Source of the DNA: Harmonia axyridis
Taxonomy: Eukaryota > Arthropoda > Insecta > Coleoptera > Coccinellidae
Reading direction: 5' to 3'
Length of the DNA stretch: 64,000 bases
NCBI RefSeq assembly: GCF_914767665.1
Contig: NC_059501.1
Location: forward strand, 38,416,501 to 38,480,500
Each line of letters begins with the position of its first letter. Positions within the stretch are counted from its first letter, which is position 1. The translations under genes and the position numbers were made by a program. The notes beneath the pieces are model-generated. The model saw nothing but the letters and a program-made list of their open reading frames with translations, did no database searches and had not been told where the DNA came from. Below are positions 45,261-57,494 of this stretch, in pieces.

Positions 45261-46838
45261 TATAGTATATCCAAAGTCACTTGGAGGAAGCCTGAATATT
45301 TCAATTATACAAGGGTTGTCCAAGTTTTCAGAAATTCCTTTGGAATTTATGAAAATATTGCTATCAATACTCTCAAATAAACCCAGGTATTTAGCAAATC
45401 GTCTTGGAAACAAGAATATTCCAATTAGATTGATCCTATTGGCTGAATATTTCCCCTCGTATTCGTCTTTCCACTTTAAGAGCGTTTTGGTTACACTCAT
45501 TAGCTGTATCGTGTATCTATCACTTCTTGATTACTTTCTAATAATTTGCTTAGACCAGTGTGGTCCATAGGGGTATTATTGAAATCCATTTTTACGTAGT
45601 TTTAGTTCGTTGAGTGACTGTTGCTTTTAATGATTTCGACTATGATGTTCGGCACAATTCAATGGCTTATGTAAAAAAAGATGAATATTTCGCAATCAAA
45701 TCTATTCCTCCATTTACTTTCAAAGTCAGAATTGATATATGACGGGTTCTGAAGAAAATGATTTCGCATCCTAAATATCTTCATTCCACTGAAGGAAGAA
45801 TTTATTAAAATGAGATTAACCAACAAAATGTTCATTACATTTTCTGATTTTAGCAATGTTATTACTGGTTTGAGAAATCATGTAGAATAGGCATATTATG
45901 ATGTTGAGGCTCTTAGTACGTCAAATTAGCATCTACGTAGCCAGATCGAAAAATCAATGAAGTATTTCATAGAAAATAGAAATATTTCACTATTTCCTGC
46001 CATCAGTCAGGACAGTTTTGATAATAGGTCACATATATCTTTGAATATTTATTCTGATTCTGAAAACGAAAAATTTAAGAGTTATCGAGGAAAAACTTGA
46101 ACTGAGGAAATACTACAATTTCTAACTGAGTGGAGTAGTCTATGACTTCCGGAAAACATAGAAACTATTACATTTCATGTAATGTCATTAATTATTCGTA
46201 ATTTAAAATTTTATTGGTTTATGGATTTTCAACCATCTTAACGAATAATTTATTACAATTCATGCAATTTCGACTATTTAGTTTCTTTTTATGTTTTCTG
46301 GAAGTCATAGACTACTCCATTCGATGAGAAATTGCAGTTTTCCTTCATTTAAGTTTTTCCTCGATAACTTTTCAAGTATAGGATTTGCTTGAGACCCCTC
46401 TATTTTTATACCTAGGTAAAATTGACTGAATGAATGAAAAATTTAGGTTTTTTCCAAAAAACTTTTTGAGTGACTTGATGTCACTCAAGGATCTCAAGGT
46501 CATGCACCTATTCTACCTTAGTTTGTCTTATCTTCAGAGAGAACCTTTCCGAATTCATCTCAAAAATTTTCGTGCTATTATAATTCTATGCAACGATCAG
46601 TTCATAATCAAATTGTAACACCGTAGAATGACATAGTATCATTTTTGATGTAACAGCAAAATCTACTCACGTCACAAATTTTCTGAAAGAATCGACATCT
46701 GAGTCCCATACATACGCAAAAATATTATTTTCAACTCAAGGGTTTGAAAAGTGTGCGTCTATGGTTTATGACTGTTTTGCAATTATCTCTGGCCAAGCGT
46801 TTTTATAGACTAGTTCAAGTGACTTTGGATATACTATA
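45261..46838. mobile_element. TIR element with TATAGTATATCCAAAG ends
   Basis: The 23-bp inverted ends (TATAGTATATCCAAAGTCAC, then TTG, and the exact inverse) lie 1578 bp apart. The first about 130 bp recurs in direct orientation at 48161-48300. No transposase was recognised. An inner palindrome at 46071-46382 is probably a second, nested element. Confidence 0.7.
46071..46382. mobile_element. Nested palindromic MITE
   Basis: Arms of about 95 bp (AGAGTTATCGAGGAAAAACT on the left, AGTTTTTCCTCGATAACTTT on the right) share GACTTCCGGAAAACATAGAA and its inverse. They enclose about 120 bp of AT-rich sequence. Confidence 0.75.
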
Positions 46839-46839
46839 C

Positions 46840-48160
46840 AAAAGAACACTTTCTCCACAACGTTAATTTTAAACATTTTTATTTTCAGAACCCCTGTATT
46901 ATATTTTGTGATATTTTGCAGTGTATAAATTGAAGCAATCATTCAATGATATTCACGAAAAAAAACTGATTCGAAAGTATTCAATTGTACCTATGGCATG
47001 AGAGAAAATATTTAAAGTGAAAAATCATCATTTTCATGAAACATCAAATATCTCGAAAACTGTGAGACTTTCATCTCGATTTTCTCAGGTAAAGCACATT
47101 CTGATCTACGTTCCATTTTCGTTTGACGTGGTCTTTTTGGAACACCCCTATAAATAATAATAATAGTGAAGTTTAAATAACGAAATACAAAATTAAAAAT
47201 CATTTTTACCAGGACCTAACCAACTTTCACGAAAAATCATGAAGAATGATTAGAAACTTATATCATTATGTATGTCTAGGGTTTTATCACATTTTGAAGA
47301 CATTAAATGCGAACGGTTAATAAAACTTGTTCTTTGGGGCAATTCCTTGGAAATCTTCTCTGATTTTTTAGTTGTCACGAAGAAGAGTAAGAAAATAAGA
47401 AGCCTTGAATAATGTATCGAAGAAATCGGAACTTAATGAAAACTGGCAGTTGAAACATTTCGACCAATCGAATAAATACTCATGTCATTAAACGTTAAGT
47501 ACATTGAAATCGAAAGAAATCATGAGAATTTTTGGATGAAAACAAATTTTTCATTTGGAATATTTCATCGAATAAATGTTCCGAATGAAAAAACCGAATT
47601 ATGTAAAATACCCTTAGTGAGTTGATGTTAGCTTGAACTTCTTCAAAGAAGATTTAGTGAGCAAAGTAAAGTGCTGAAAGTTTAGGACATTCATCCATTA
47701 ACAATCTTCACGAAGAAGTGCAATTCTTTATTTTTCACGTCCTAGTTGGAACATTCATCTTTCAATAAGCCATACAAAAGGTCCTTCACTTCTTAATGTT
47801 GAAATCCAAAACCTTCAGTAAGAACGCTGAGGACTTATCTTTTGGTCCATTTCTTTAGACAGTCCACTTGCCGCCTTAAAAACATGTTAAATCCTGGAAC
47901 TTGTTCTTAACGAACGCATTAAAAGTCTATCATTCAAGCAAACTAAACAGGCGAAAGAGATAATGTAACTAGGGACAGGGATGGTTTCCACGAATTTCGT
48001 TCGATCGAACCCCTGAATTCCTCTGTGTTTTCTTCAAGGAAATTATGGGATACTGTCCAATCTATAAATGTTGATATTTGGCGAAACTTATTTAGGAGTG
48101 ATGAAGAGAAGAAACATTTTTTCCTTTCTTGACGTGAAGTCAGAAGGTTTTGGACACTTT
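46840..48160. other. No gene seen
   Basis: AT-rich sequence with no supported feature; a GGAACACCCCTATAAATAAT motif at 47140 may be another element end. Confidence 0.35.
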
Positions 48161-48300
48161 TATAGTATATCCAAAGTCACTTGGAGGAAGATGAATATTT
48201 CGATTATACAAGGTTTGTCACAAGTTTCTAGAAATTCCTTCAGGGCCAGTGATTTTATTGCCTAACAATACTTTCAAATAAACCCCAGTATTTAGCGGAA
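48161..48300. repeat. Partial copy of the TATAGTATATCC element
   Basis: This matches the left 130 bp of the element at 45261 with several substitutions and then diverges, so only a solo end is present. Confidence 0.75.
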
Positions 48301-48449
48301 GGTACACAACTGTGGAAAAACTTCTTTCCGAAAGCGTACACACACAAACTATGAAAATATAATGTCCGGATATTGCACATATCCTCAGTGTAAAGTAGAC
48401 TAATGTGATATCTCTTTTGTTTCTTGAATATAATCTTTAGTATACAGTT

Positions 48450-49300
48450 TTACGCAACAATTAGTCTCTGCAATGAGTTCCTGTACATTCCGCCCCATAT
48501 AAAGATACCATATCGAAAAAGTGATTCGGCTAGAGACTTGTAAACAAGTATCAGCATCTTTCGTGAAAGAAATTCTCTTAGCTGGTAAAATTTGTTAAGG
48601 AGCTTCCTCACCTTTTTCGACAGATAATCTCCATGATTGCTCTTTTTAAAATTTTTATCAACAATTATACCCAAGTACTTGACTTCATTAGTCTCCTTAA
48701 TATCATTTTGCATACCGGGGACCTTTATACTAGAAAAATCTGGTCATTTGGTTTCTGTTAAGCTGAAGGCTAGATAATTCGTCTTCTCAATATTTACTGA
48801 AAGTTGGTTCTCACTTAGCCATTTTGCAACTCTTTGAAGACCGAGTTGAACAGCCGTTCTGTCCTCCGCCCACGAGTTCTCATGAAATATCACAACTGTA
48901 TCATTCGCATAGGATACAGTCTTCACATCAGTTACCAAGGACAATAGAGAATTCATATAAACCAGAAACAGCACAGGTCCAAGAACAGTACCTTGGGGCA
49001 CACCCATTTTTACAATCCCAGGTTGACTTAGTGTATCATTAACCTTCACACACTGTTCACGATTCGATAGGAAACTCCTAAAAACATTCAAAACTACGCC
49101 ACGTATACCATAACATTCCAGAATGTGTAGCAGCCTCTCGTGACTGACACTATCGAATGCTTTTGCTAAGTCCAGAAAAACCGCTATACATTTTTTATTC
49201 TAGTCAAGACCCTCTTTAATGTACTCAACTACTGAGCACAAAGCATCGAATGAGCGGTCATTTGAACAAACCATTTCTCGACACCATGTTCTACTGAAAA
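48450..49300 (-). pseudogene. LINE reverse-transcriptase fragment with mutated catalytic motif
   Basis: On the minus strand, the order from about 49260 down is: a SFDALCSVVEYIKEGLD segment ending in a stop, then KKCIAVFLDLAKAFDSVSHE (first catalytic block), and MGVPQGTVLGPVLFLVYMN. Next comes VSYANDTVVIF, where the usual ADD is AND, so one catalytic aspartate is lost. The thumb region follows (QLSVNIEKTNYLAF, then EVKYLGIIVDKNF in another frame) and SLFRYGIFIWGG. It is an APE-type LINE fragment, truncated at both ends. Confidence 0.8.
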
Positions 49301-50100
49301 ATTTGTTCAATAATTAATTAGGTAATCAATGAATATGACGATTGCTCAATAACTGCCAATTAGTCGAAAAAATAATCAGTCTATCACTGATGTTTTGTTC
49401 TCTCAAAATGATCAAGATCAATGACACAATGTCATTGTTTTGAGGCGCAATAATTGAAATATTAGATATAACCCGAAGCCTAGTCCGCCTCTGCTCTCAA
49501 GGATACATAACTTTCCACGCTAGTAGACAAGACGGGCTTTAACGCTTTTTCTTTTTTGGGAGCCGCTACACACAGGGGAAATTTGTAATTTCATCCATAC
49601 ATTTCGCTTCTCTATTTGTTACTTGTACCAGACCGATAAGCGTATAACAGTTTCCATCGAGAAGAGGTCTTGTATTCAACTCTTTGAAATCATCTCAGAT
49701 TAATGCGCCAAAGAAAATAGATTACCTTTTCAGATAATGCGGTCCTCCTACTTGAAATTAAGTAGATATCTTTCGAGGATATTATGCTCTTTGACTTCAA
49801 AGCAAAGGAACTCAAGTTGCATTTTGGGCATATTTTGTCTTCTCAAATATAAATAATGTTGATCTTTCGTCTGCTAGTTAAGAGATGTGAGATCTATTTT
49901 CAGGAACTCTTGAAGGCTCATTCATTCATGCGCCTGTGTTTTAGAGACTCTCAGGTCTTCTTCTTGTATCAGGACTGGAATTCTATTCTTTACACCTCTT
50001 CTTTCATTTATCCGACTTCGTACTGTTGTCTAACTTACTGCTTGTCCCTTTTTTTCATTTAGTTCTTTGAAAGAGATATTTCCTCTTATATGTCATTCTT
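49300..50100. other. No gene seen
   Basis: Intronic or flanking sequence with no recognised frame or repeat boundary. Confidence 0.3.
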
Positions 50101-50186
50101 ATTTTGATTTGTGTCTTTCTTTATTCCTTATTCTCTCTCTATTGTCTTTATTACCTTCTTTATTTGTTAACTCCAAAGTTTCAATT

Positions 50187-50640
50187 TCAATTCTTCTTTG
50201 ATTTGTTGTTGGTTGCATACCATGGGGCGCCTACCGCTGTTCTGATTACTGTATTTAGTGTACTTCGCAACTGATCTTTATTATTTTCTATTTCTACATA
50301 CGTAATGCTCGGCATTAGTACTATTTTTATAATCTTCATCTTGTTTTCTAAAGAAAGTTTACTTTTTGGATTGAGCAGCGGGTACAGTCTCCCGTGCAAC
50401 TACCTTACCTTATTTCTGTTTTCTTCTGTTTGTTGAGTTCATTTTTTACTCCCAGATATTTTCATTTCTCTTTTCATTCTATCGTCTGATTTTCTATTTT
50501 GACGTTTCCTGCTTTCTCTTTCTTAACTGTTGTTCCTCCGAAGTAGTTTGCAATTATTTTTGATGTATTCACTTTGAATCTTCATTTCTTGAAGGATTCT
50601 ATCAGGTTATCATGTAGACTCACTTAACTTTTATAATTTG
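50187..50640 (-). pseudogene. Jockey-type LINE reverse-transcriptase C-terminal fragment
   Basis: The minus strand shows the end of a Jockey-type polyprotein. NTSKIIANYFGGTT and VKIENQTIE lie near 50570-50460, and KYLGVKNELN follows. Then LYPLLNPKSKLSLENKMKI, VLMPSITYV and NTVIRTAVGAPWYATNN match the conserved post-palm region LYPLLNRKSKLSL...P-x-xTYA...IRTA-x-APWY. Frames change twice. No palm domain is left. Confidence 0.75.
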
Positions 50641-50644
50641 AAGT

Positions 50645-52700
50645 AATCATTTATTGATTAAGAGTCATTACCAAACCAAAAGATAAATTTTAAAATTGTT
50701 TATCAATTGTAAATTTCGATTTGTATATGAATTTCATAAGAATAACAAGAAAGAAATCTATGACTACCTAAAGTAATTGCTTTCTCTGCGAATCCTTACA
50801 AGATAAACAGTTAGGTACGTTTGGTTAATTTGAATGTTCCTTCATTAAATTTTTTGTGAAGAAGGTATACAAGTGATGAGTTTGTAAATTCAGTAATTTT
50901 GTTGAACTATTATTAAATACAAAAATGCAGAAACGTTCTTCTGTCTTTATGTTAATTTGATTTGTAAACCGTTTACTCAATTTGTACAGTTTTAATTATT
51001 CTGAAATTTTCTTTTGGTTAATTATTAATTTTGTCATTTTTAGAATTGAAATTGAATTCCAAAACAAAAATAAACCAAATATATCATAAAGATATATTAT
51101 TGTGGAGGAATAGACACAAAAATGTCAATTTTTCATATTTATAATAAAAGAATTAGTTACTGAAATGCAAATTACTGAACTATTTTTTCAAAATTGGTCC
51201 GATATCGAAAGTAATATCTATGAATAGGATCATGTGCAATATTTGCTCATCTCAACAAAATTCATTGAGGAAATAGTGGTCTCATCCGCAATAAAGGGAA
51301 AACTCGAAGATATTTTGTCCTTCAACATATCCTTAAACAATCTTAAGATTTATTCAGAAGTGATATAGATTCATTTCGAAAATCGTTATCTAATATGGGG
51401 AAATTTTTATGGCCGTACGCCACTGTTTATCTGAATAGATTTACGCCCATAAAGTGGGAATTTAAAAGCCCCAAACTATATTTCCACACTCTTAATTCAA
51501 TTCCGTTGCGGCTGCTTATTCGGAATCGAGTTCGTTGGAATATTATTATTTATTTATAATTCGAGTGTATAACCGACAAAAGCGCTAACACTTTACACAA
51601 ACTGCGCAATTTTAATCTTGTTAGAGCCATAAAATCCCCATAAAGTAAGATTATTCCAAGTCTTCTCGCGGAGCGCTAGGGCCAAGATCCATATTTATGA
51701 GGGGGAAAAGTACAAGAGTACAATGAAAATATTACATCAAAAATAGAAAGGGAAGTATGCGAGCCTAATTTACATATTTTCTTCAATTTTTATTTATATT
51801 GGAAACTCCGACTTCGCAGAGCTCCGCATACATAAAAGTACTCAACCTGCCTTGGTGGGACTGAAAATACAATGGACTGAATAACAATTGCACATTTTGC
51901 TTCGCACGCTGTTTTCAATTAGGGCTTTGTTTATGGAAATAACGTAGACAGTTGCTGTAATTCCGACCCTAAGTAATTGATATTCCCTATCGGAAAAACC
52001 ACTCAATAATGCATCCGCGGTGTATCGAGGCCTTCATGAAAAATCTACGCGATGGAATAGGTTCGAGTTTGAATATCGCATAGGTCCAATCGTTGCTCGT
52101 TTTAGAAAAATCATTGCATTTCCATGATTTCACTGCGTTAAGTGGCATTCAAATTTTTTTATCGCATCAATCTATCCGCCGGAACGCTTTTTGAATTATT
52201 GCTGTTTATTGATCGCCAGCGAAGTTAATTTTTCAGTTGAAGAGAAACGGAGGTTGCTCTTTGGTTCATTATCATCAATAGATAGACGATGAATACTTGA
52301 AATTTTCACACATTCCATTTCGGAATAATTAGAGGAATATTTTATATGATATTACAAGGCTGAAGAACCCTTCGTCGATGACCATTGGCTCTTCAATAAA
52401 TGACAGTTATCTATCTATTGTAATGAAATTTAATAACATGTTCTGAAATTTCCTTTTTTTCCTACAACTGCTATGAAAAGTAGAGTACTCTCCATAGCTT
52501 ACTCAACTTCAAAACTATGAATTGCTCATACTGTGAGAAATATTAGGCCACACGGCTTGGTAGACCAATGAAATTGGGATTTTGAGAAGTCGTTTCTACA
52601 GAAGTGCAAGAAATTAAAAGATACTGTCAACGAAGGCCATTTTTAATTGAATTGGGTTCATTACTTGAATTATTTAAACTTGTGCAGTTGTAGGAAATAG
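50645..52700. other. Transposon-poor intronic stretch
   Basis: No open frame of note and no element ends were found. The section 51390-52210 is less AT-rich, with words such as TTTATGGGGATTTTA-like segments and no internal repeats. It is a possible non-coding conserved region, but this is inference only. Confidence 0.35.
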
Positions 52701-52704
52701 TATA

Positions 52705-53560
52705 CAGGGTGATTACGGAGGAGAACGTCAGATTTTAGGAGAAGTTCACACTAGTTAAGGCAGTTCCGAAACAATGTTTGGTTTATGGTTGGGGGCCTTC
52801 ATTGAGGGTCTACAGGGTGATTTGTCCGATTCAACTGATTTGTGTTTTATTCATAACTTTGGTATGGCTTGATCAATATTAATGAAATTTTCAATGTAGA
52901 ACATTATGATTGTCTACTTTCAATAATTCTAACACTTTTTCAAAAATACAGGGTGAGAACTATGATAAGTTCAGATTGAATTTGCAGTTTGAAAAAACAC
53001 CCTGTACATTGCGTTTTCAAAAATTCGCTACCTGCTCAGGATTCTACCATAAGTTAACATTACTGGAGCGTTTTTATTTTTTTTGGCACAAGTCCAGTTA
53101 TTCTAGAAAATCTTTTTAAAGATGAACGTTATTTCGCTCCAAGGCAGTGAGAATATTCTGAACTAGGTAGTATTGCTGTATCGTTTAATGATACAAAGCT
53201 TTTCTGAATGTATGAAAAAGAGTTTTTATCAAATCGAAAATTTTCCATGAAACTTAAATCTCAATTAAAATCAAGTTAGTTAAGACCTATAGTTATCATC
53301 ACACAGAACCCCAGAATGAGAATATTGAATAAATGCTCTGTTGCAAGAAGTGTATTTCAACATGGCACAAATATTTACTTATGCGGAACAGGCAGATATG
53401 ATTCTTGTTTATGGTTTTTGTAACGGAGAGGTAAATGAAGCCAAAATGGAATACCAAAGACGATTTCCAAACCGACGTCAACCAAATAAAGGTACTTTTG
53501 GACAAGTATACAATTATTCTGAAGAACATGGGCAATATCCTATTGATAGAGCACATTGAT
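52705..53560 (+). mobile_element. 5' part of a mariner-like element
   Basis: A TA-flanked CAGGGTGATTACGGAG end lies at 52705. About 650 bp downstream begins an HTH-coding frame (53362). More CAGGGTGA motifs at 52813 and 52949 suggest nested ends. The catalytic domain and right terminus are missing. Confidence 0.5.
53362..53559 (+). pseudogene. Helix-turn-helix domain fragment of a transposase
   Basis: A 65-codon frame from ATG reads FTYAEQADMILVYGFCNGEV and RRFPNRRQPNKGTFGQVY. This matches the small HTH domain (DUF4817 type: Y-x-x-x-EMADM-x-L-x-YG...PNR-x-x-P-x-x-x-TF) at the N terminus of some insect mariner-like transposases. After GQVY the frame degenerates and stops. No catalytic part follows. 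Confidence 0.65.
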
Positions 53561-53564
53561 AGTA

Positions 53565-54405
53565 CTCGTCAAATTTCAAACTTGGAGGTAGAATGGTTGG
53601 GAATATTTGGATATTTGTGGCGAAAAGGTAATAATTGATATAGGCATAAATGAGTGAATTCGTAGTAAATTTGATTTTGCAGTTTGTCTTCCAGTATATT
53701 CGAGAATGTTAAAATAGAAGCACACTTATGGTGTGGATTCATACAATTTTTATCATGCATGCTGATTTGCTCGATCAAATCATTTCTGTGTTCAATTTAA
53801 GTTCATTTTTAACACTTCTATAGATTTCAAACTACAATCAACGAGTTGATCGGATAATCGAAATTTTATAGAACCCGTCGGTAATGTCACAAGTATTTCC
53901 TACTGCAATCAATCACGCAAAATAAAATAGTACAACTTTTTCATAGATAACTGGATTTATTGCTAGTTGAATTCAGGAAGAGGTGATGATATGTTCAGTC
54001 AATGTTCTTGTTCTGGTGTATAGATTTCAATCTCAGTAATGAAGCAGCCAACTTTTTGGTCTCCACTATATAATATATTCTGAATTTGCCACAATCCATC
54101 GGAAAACCACGCAGATAAATCTATCATATCAGTCTTTTCTGAAGCATATCTTGAAGTAAAATTGCCCTGTAAAAAATCAATTCTACTATTAGGGGAAATG
54201 CGGACAAAATGACATACTTTTTTGTTTTTCAATCATATATTTTTAGTTATTGCAATAATACTCCCATTTTGGTGCTAAATACTAACTTTGGTTAATTGTT
54301 TTTGAGTATTATAAGCTGAAAATTGAATTAAACTACAAAAATAAAAGATATAAGAAATTATTTTGACATCTAACAAAATCCATTTCGTCCGTATACTGAG
54401 GACAA
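53565..54405. other. No gene clearly supported
   Basis: The 77-codon minus frame at 53999-54232 has no recognised domain. GGACAAAATGACATACT occurs twice (54202 and 54402), a 17-bp direct repeat. Confidence 0.35.
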
Positions 54406-54409
54406 AATG

Positions 54410-54846
54410 ACATACTAGTAATAGACATAATGACAAACATAATATTTGAATGCAAAGTTCAAAAATATGAAGGTTTTGGTTCTCGAGACAGTAGCATACG
54501 ATGTATAGGCCCATTGAAAACACTGCATACAACGCAGCCACTGCTCACCCGGTATGAAAGGAAAAATAAACGTCATTTCAATAAATGCAGGGGCAGTCAT
54601 CGACATCTTCATTTTTATTGTTAATTTGAAAGGGTTCAGTGTCAAATTCTTCATCGTCAACGACTTTTTTATTTTGCAACGGTCTTGTTTTTTTTACCAC
54701 AGGGTTTTTTATCATTGAATGATGTTGCAATAATTTCTTGTTTCTTCTTCTTGGGTGGAAGGGTTGCAGCAGATTTAGACTTGGTTTTGTCAAAATAAGG
54801 CGTTAACGTGCATTTGCGAGCTTCTGGCTTTCTTATGCCTTGTCAC
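54410..54846 (-). pseudogene. Possible pogo/Tigger-type transposase C-terminal fragment
   Basis: On the minus strand a lysine-rich tail (RKPEARKCTLTPYFDKTKSK, then PPKKKKQE) leads through an acidic patch (VVDDEEFDTEPF) to CPCIYC and, after a frameshift, PGEQWLRCMQCFQWAY. A C-x2-C...W-x-x-C-x-x-C-x-x-W arrangement is found at the C terminus of insect pogo/jerky-like transposases. The sequence seems to continue on the far side of the element at 54850-56597 with ILSPLPQ (near 56620). Identification is tentative. Confidence 0.45.
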
Positions 54847-54849
54847 TGA

Positions 54850-56597
54850 AGCTAGGTTGACATGGCTAGTGGATCACAGCTGTGGTTCAAGAATACATGG
54901 AAAACGACCCGTCTCAACGGATGAGTCGTGCAGATATTCACGAAATGAACGATTTATCCTAGTTGACACGGGTAGTGAAGCACATGCGAGGTTAGTTATG
55001 TGTGGAGATCGACTCGTGTCAACGCAGGAGTTGTGAAACTATTCTCGAAACGGACGGTTTCGAAGGCGGCACGAACGTAAAATGGGATATCAAACATGTT
55101 AGATATTTAACGTGTTTCGTGGTCTTTCAGCGACCATAGTGGAAGAAGACAAGGGTTATTGGGTTTAAACGGATGAAATAAATTTTTAGTACTTGTACTA
55201 AATATCACAAAATTCAAGCCAGGCCAGCACATATGTCATACATTTTTTGAGTTTCATAGGAATACTCAAAAATTAAAAAAAAACTCATCCCAGTACATCT
55301 GTATTTCGATTTTGTGCTGCACTTATGGGAAGTTGTGCCCCTGACATTCCCGTAAAAAAAAATTGAAGAAAGTTAGTCGTGCACTTTAATTTTTCTTCGG
55401 CCAAAATTGCTTCAGATACATTTGCTACATTTGTGCAGTTGCCTTGTTCTGGTCAGATTATCAGAAATAACTCTCTACTTTTTCTTCAAAGGATGGAAAT
55501 CAGTAAATTGTTTGAAAATCTGACAGACATTAGTCAGCTGAAATATAAAGCCCAACTATACAGGGTGAGTCTTTGCTTGTACATGTCCGATTCCATTCCA
55601 TTTGCGAGATATAACTAAAAATTACAGGTTTTTTTATGGATTTCCAACAGCCTACATCTTTTCAACCGAGCCGATTCGGAAAAAATGGTAAAGGAAAAAG
55701 TATTTCCTTTGACGTCAGGAATTGCGTATTGCAAATTTCGAATTTGAGTCTACTGATAAGTTTATCGCACAATGAAATTCCGCTTATTAGGCAATGATCA
55801 ATTGATCACCTTGTATGACAGTACCAATAATGATTTTTGAATTTTCTCTATGAATCAATTATTTGTGGTTACGAATTCGAGATAAAATCATAGAACACAT
55901 ACAGGGTGATCCAATATTTCCGAAAATAGAAAAAGTCCGGATCTGATTTTTTCGCGATTTCAGAAATAATGAAGGAAGGCGATAGTAGATTGACTACACT
56001 TCAAAATTTGAAATTATTCGGTCCATTAGTTAAAGAGTTATTGAAGTATGAAATTTCACTTATAAGGTTAACATCACACTGTATATAGCAAATGGCGATC
56101 TTGATACGAGTCCTTCATGATGATCTCATTTATGCATCCATTTGTCGCATTTTTCCCGGGATACCCTGCATATAGCCTAACTATACATATAAAAATATTC
56201 ACAGACAAAAACTTTTGTGAAAATATTAACGGCAAGAGAAAACGAAAAAGCGAGATTACTTGGATAAAAAAAAGTCCTATGACAATAGAGCCACAAACGT
56301 TTTGCGATTGATCAACAAAAATCACATGTTTAGAAATTTTGGAATGAGATTTAATTCGGTCATAAACAACAGTTAATTCCCATCAAAAAAGAGCCGCATC
56401 ATAGTCATAAATATCTAGATTGACGCAGAAAGACATGTGCAGTCATCAGGGCTGGTCGGCATCCCTTTGTGCCGACGAAGAAACAACATAAATTTGCCAA
56501 ATATGTTCTGGAGTTACGAATACATATACGTCATTTCGTTCCCGTGAAAAAGGAGTGAAATCATCGAACGCAATGCACTACCCATGTCAACCTAGCT
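54850..56597. mobile_element. TIR element with AGCTAGGTTGACATGG ends and TGA duplication
   Basis: The ends AGCTAGGTTGACATGG and CCATGTCAACCTAGCT are exact inverses, flanked by TGA (54847-54849, 56598-56600). Subterminal variants (CTAGTTGACACGGGTAGTG and similar) repeat inside the left end. No transposase was seen. The interior holds at least one nested element (55904-56086). Confidence 0.65.
55904..56086. mobile_element. Short TA-flanked MITE
   Basis: The left end CAGGGTGATCCAA and a degenerate right end (TAACATCACACTG) lie about 180 bp apart, each next to TA. It is one of many CAGGGTG-ended elements here. Confidence 0.4.
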
Positions 56598-56724
56598 TGA
56601 GGAAGTGGTGAAAGAATTTCATTAGGAAAGGATATCGTAATTGTTCAGAGAACGAGCGCTTCAAATGATCTTAATAGTCATAAAAAATTACACATTTTTT
56701 TATCTGTGTATTGAAAACAGATGA

Positions 56725-57486
56725 GGGTAATCCTGCCGAATAGGTATATGACCTTGAGACTCTCGATTCTGTTATGTCAAAATGCCAGCTAAGTTGCCAG
56801 ATTGTAAAAAGCGTTTAGTGTCATAGAAATAAAGTTTAATTGGGGATTTCTACCTACTTCATTGTTTATTAAAACAATACAAATTAAATAATATATTTTA
56901 TTCAGAAACAGCATATAGTTTGGATACAACGTTTTTTTCTGGGGAACAAATGATGGATTGTGAAGAGGTACCAGACATTCCAATAAATATCATTTCCATA
57001 AATAATTACACTTTGGTTTTTCAACAAAACGATTTATTTACTTCTGCTTTTTCCTGCATGGAGGAGATAACAAGACATGGGCGTTTGTGCGATGTCGTCT
57101 TGAAGGTTCGGTATTGGAATAATAATCTCGAATTATCTCTACTTAAAAATTTTTTAAGTGGAGGGAAAATCTTTTAGTGCCCATCGAATTGTCCTTACAT
57201 CAACAATTCCATATTTTCATGCTATGTGTACATATGATTGAATCACTTCCACAAGTAAATCAGTTCACTACACGCACTTTACTACAATAAAATGTAATTT
57301 CTGATTGTATCAGTAACACTCAAATTCAAACTAAGATTGAAACTTCAAGATAATATATAGGTTACGACTGATGGCGGGAAATACCTGATTAATTCTTCAT
57401 CTGGCAACGTAGCTGCCCATTTGACGTACAAAATCAGACGTCTTTCGAGGGTCCCAAGGTCATATACCTATTCGGCAGGATTACCC
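56725..57486. mobile_element. 762-bp TIR element carrying a captured gene fragment
   Basis: The ends are inverted repeats of about 90 bp with few differences, starting GGGTAATCCTGCCGAATAGG and ending with the inverse. Each side is flanked by AGATGA (56719-56724, 57487-57492), a 6-bp target duplication. Between the arms lies a BTB-domain gene fragment (56920-57240). No transposase is present. The superfamily is undetermined. Confidence 0.8.
56920..57240 (+). pseudogene. KLHL18-like (Kelch-like) BTB fragment captured by a transposon
   Basis: The frame, with a likely original start at 56950 (MMDCEEVPDIP), reads YTLVFQQNDLFTSAFSCMEE and ITRHGRLCDVVLK. After a 44-45-base interruption follows GKSFSAHRIVLTSTIPYFHA, then a premature stop after MCTYD. 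Together these are the N terminus and first third of the BTB domain of KLHL18-type substrate adaptors of Cullin-3 ligases (pattern EEIRRQGKLCDV-x-LK...FSAHRIVLA-x-x-IPYFHAM). The interruption sits at the LKV|xGxSF point, begins GTTCGG and ends AAG, and resembles a retained mini-intron. Splicing it does not restore the frame exactly. The rest of the BTB, BACK and Kelch repeats are absent. Confidence 0.8.
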
Positions 57487-57494
57487 AGATGAGT

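Noticed and set aside
53999..54232. 77-codon minus frame as a host gene fragment
   Set aside because: No domain recognised and it lies in a mosaic of element relics; left unassigned.
56920..57240. Working KLHL18 exon of a resident gene
   Set aside because: It lies wholly within a TIR element with a target duplication, has a frame-breaking interruption and a stop, and lacks the rest of the BTB and Kelch domains nearby.
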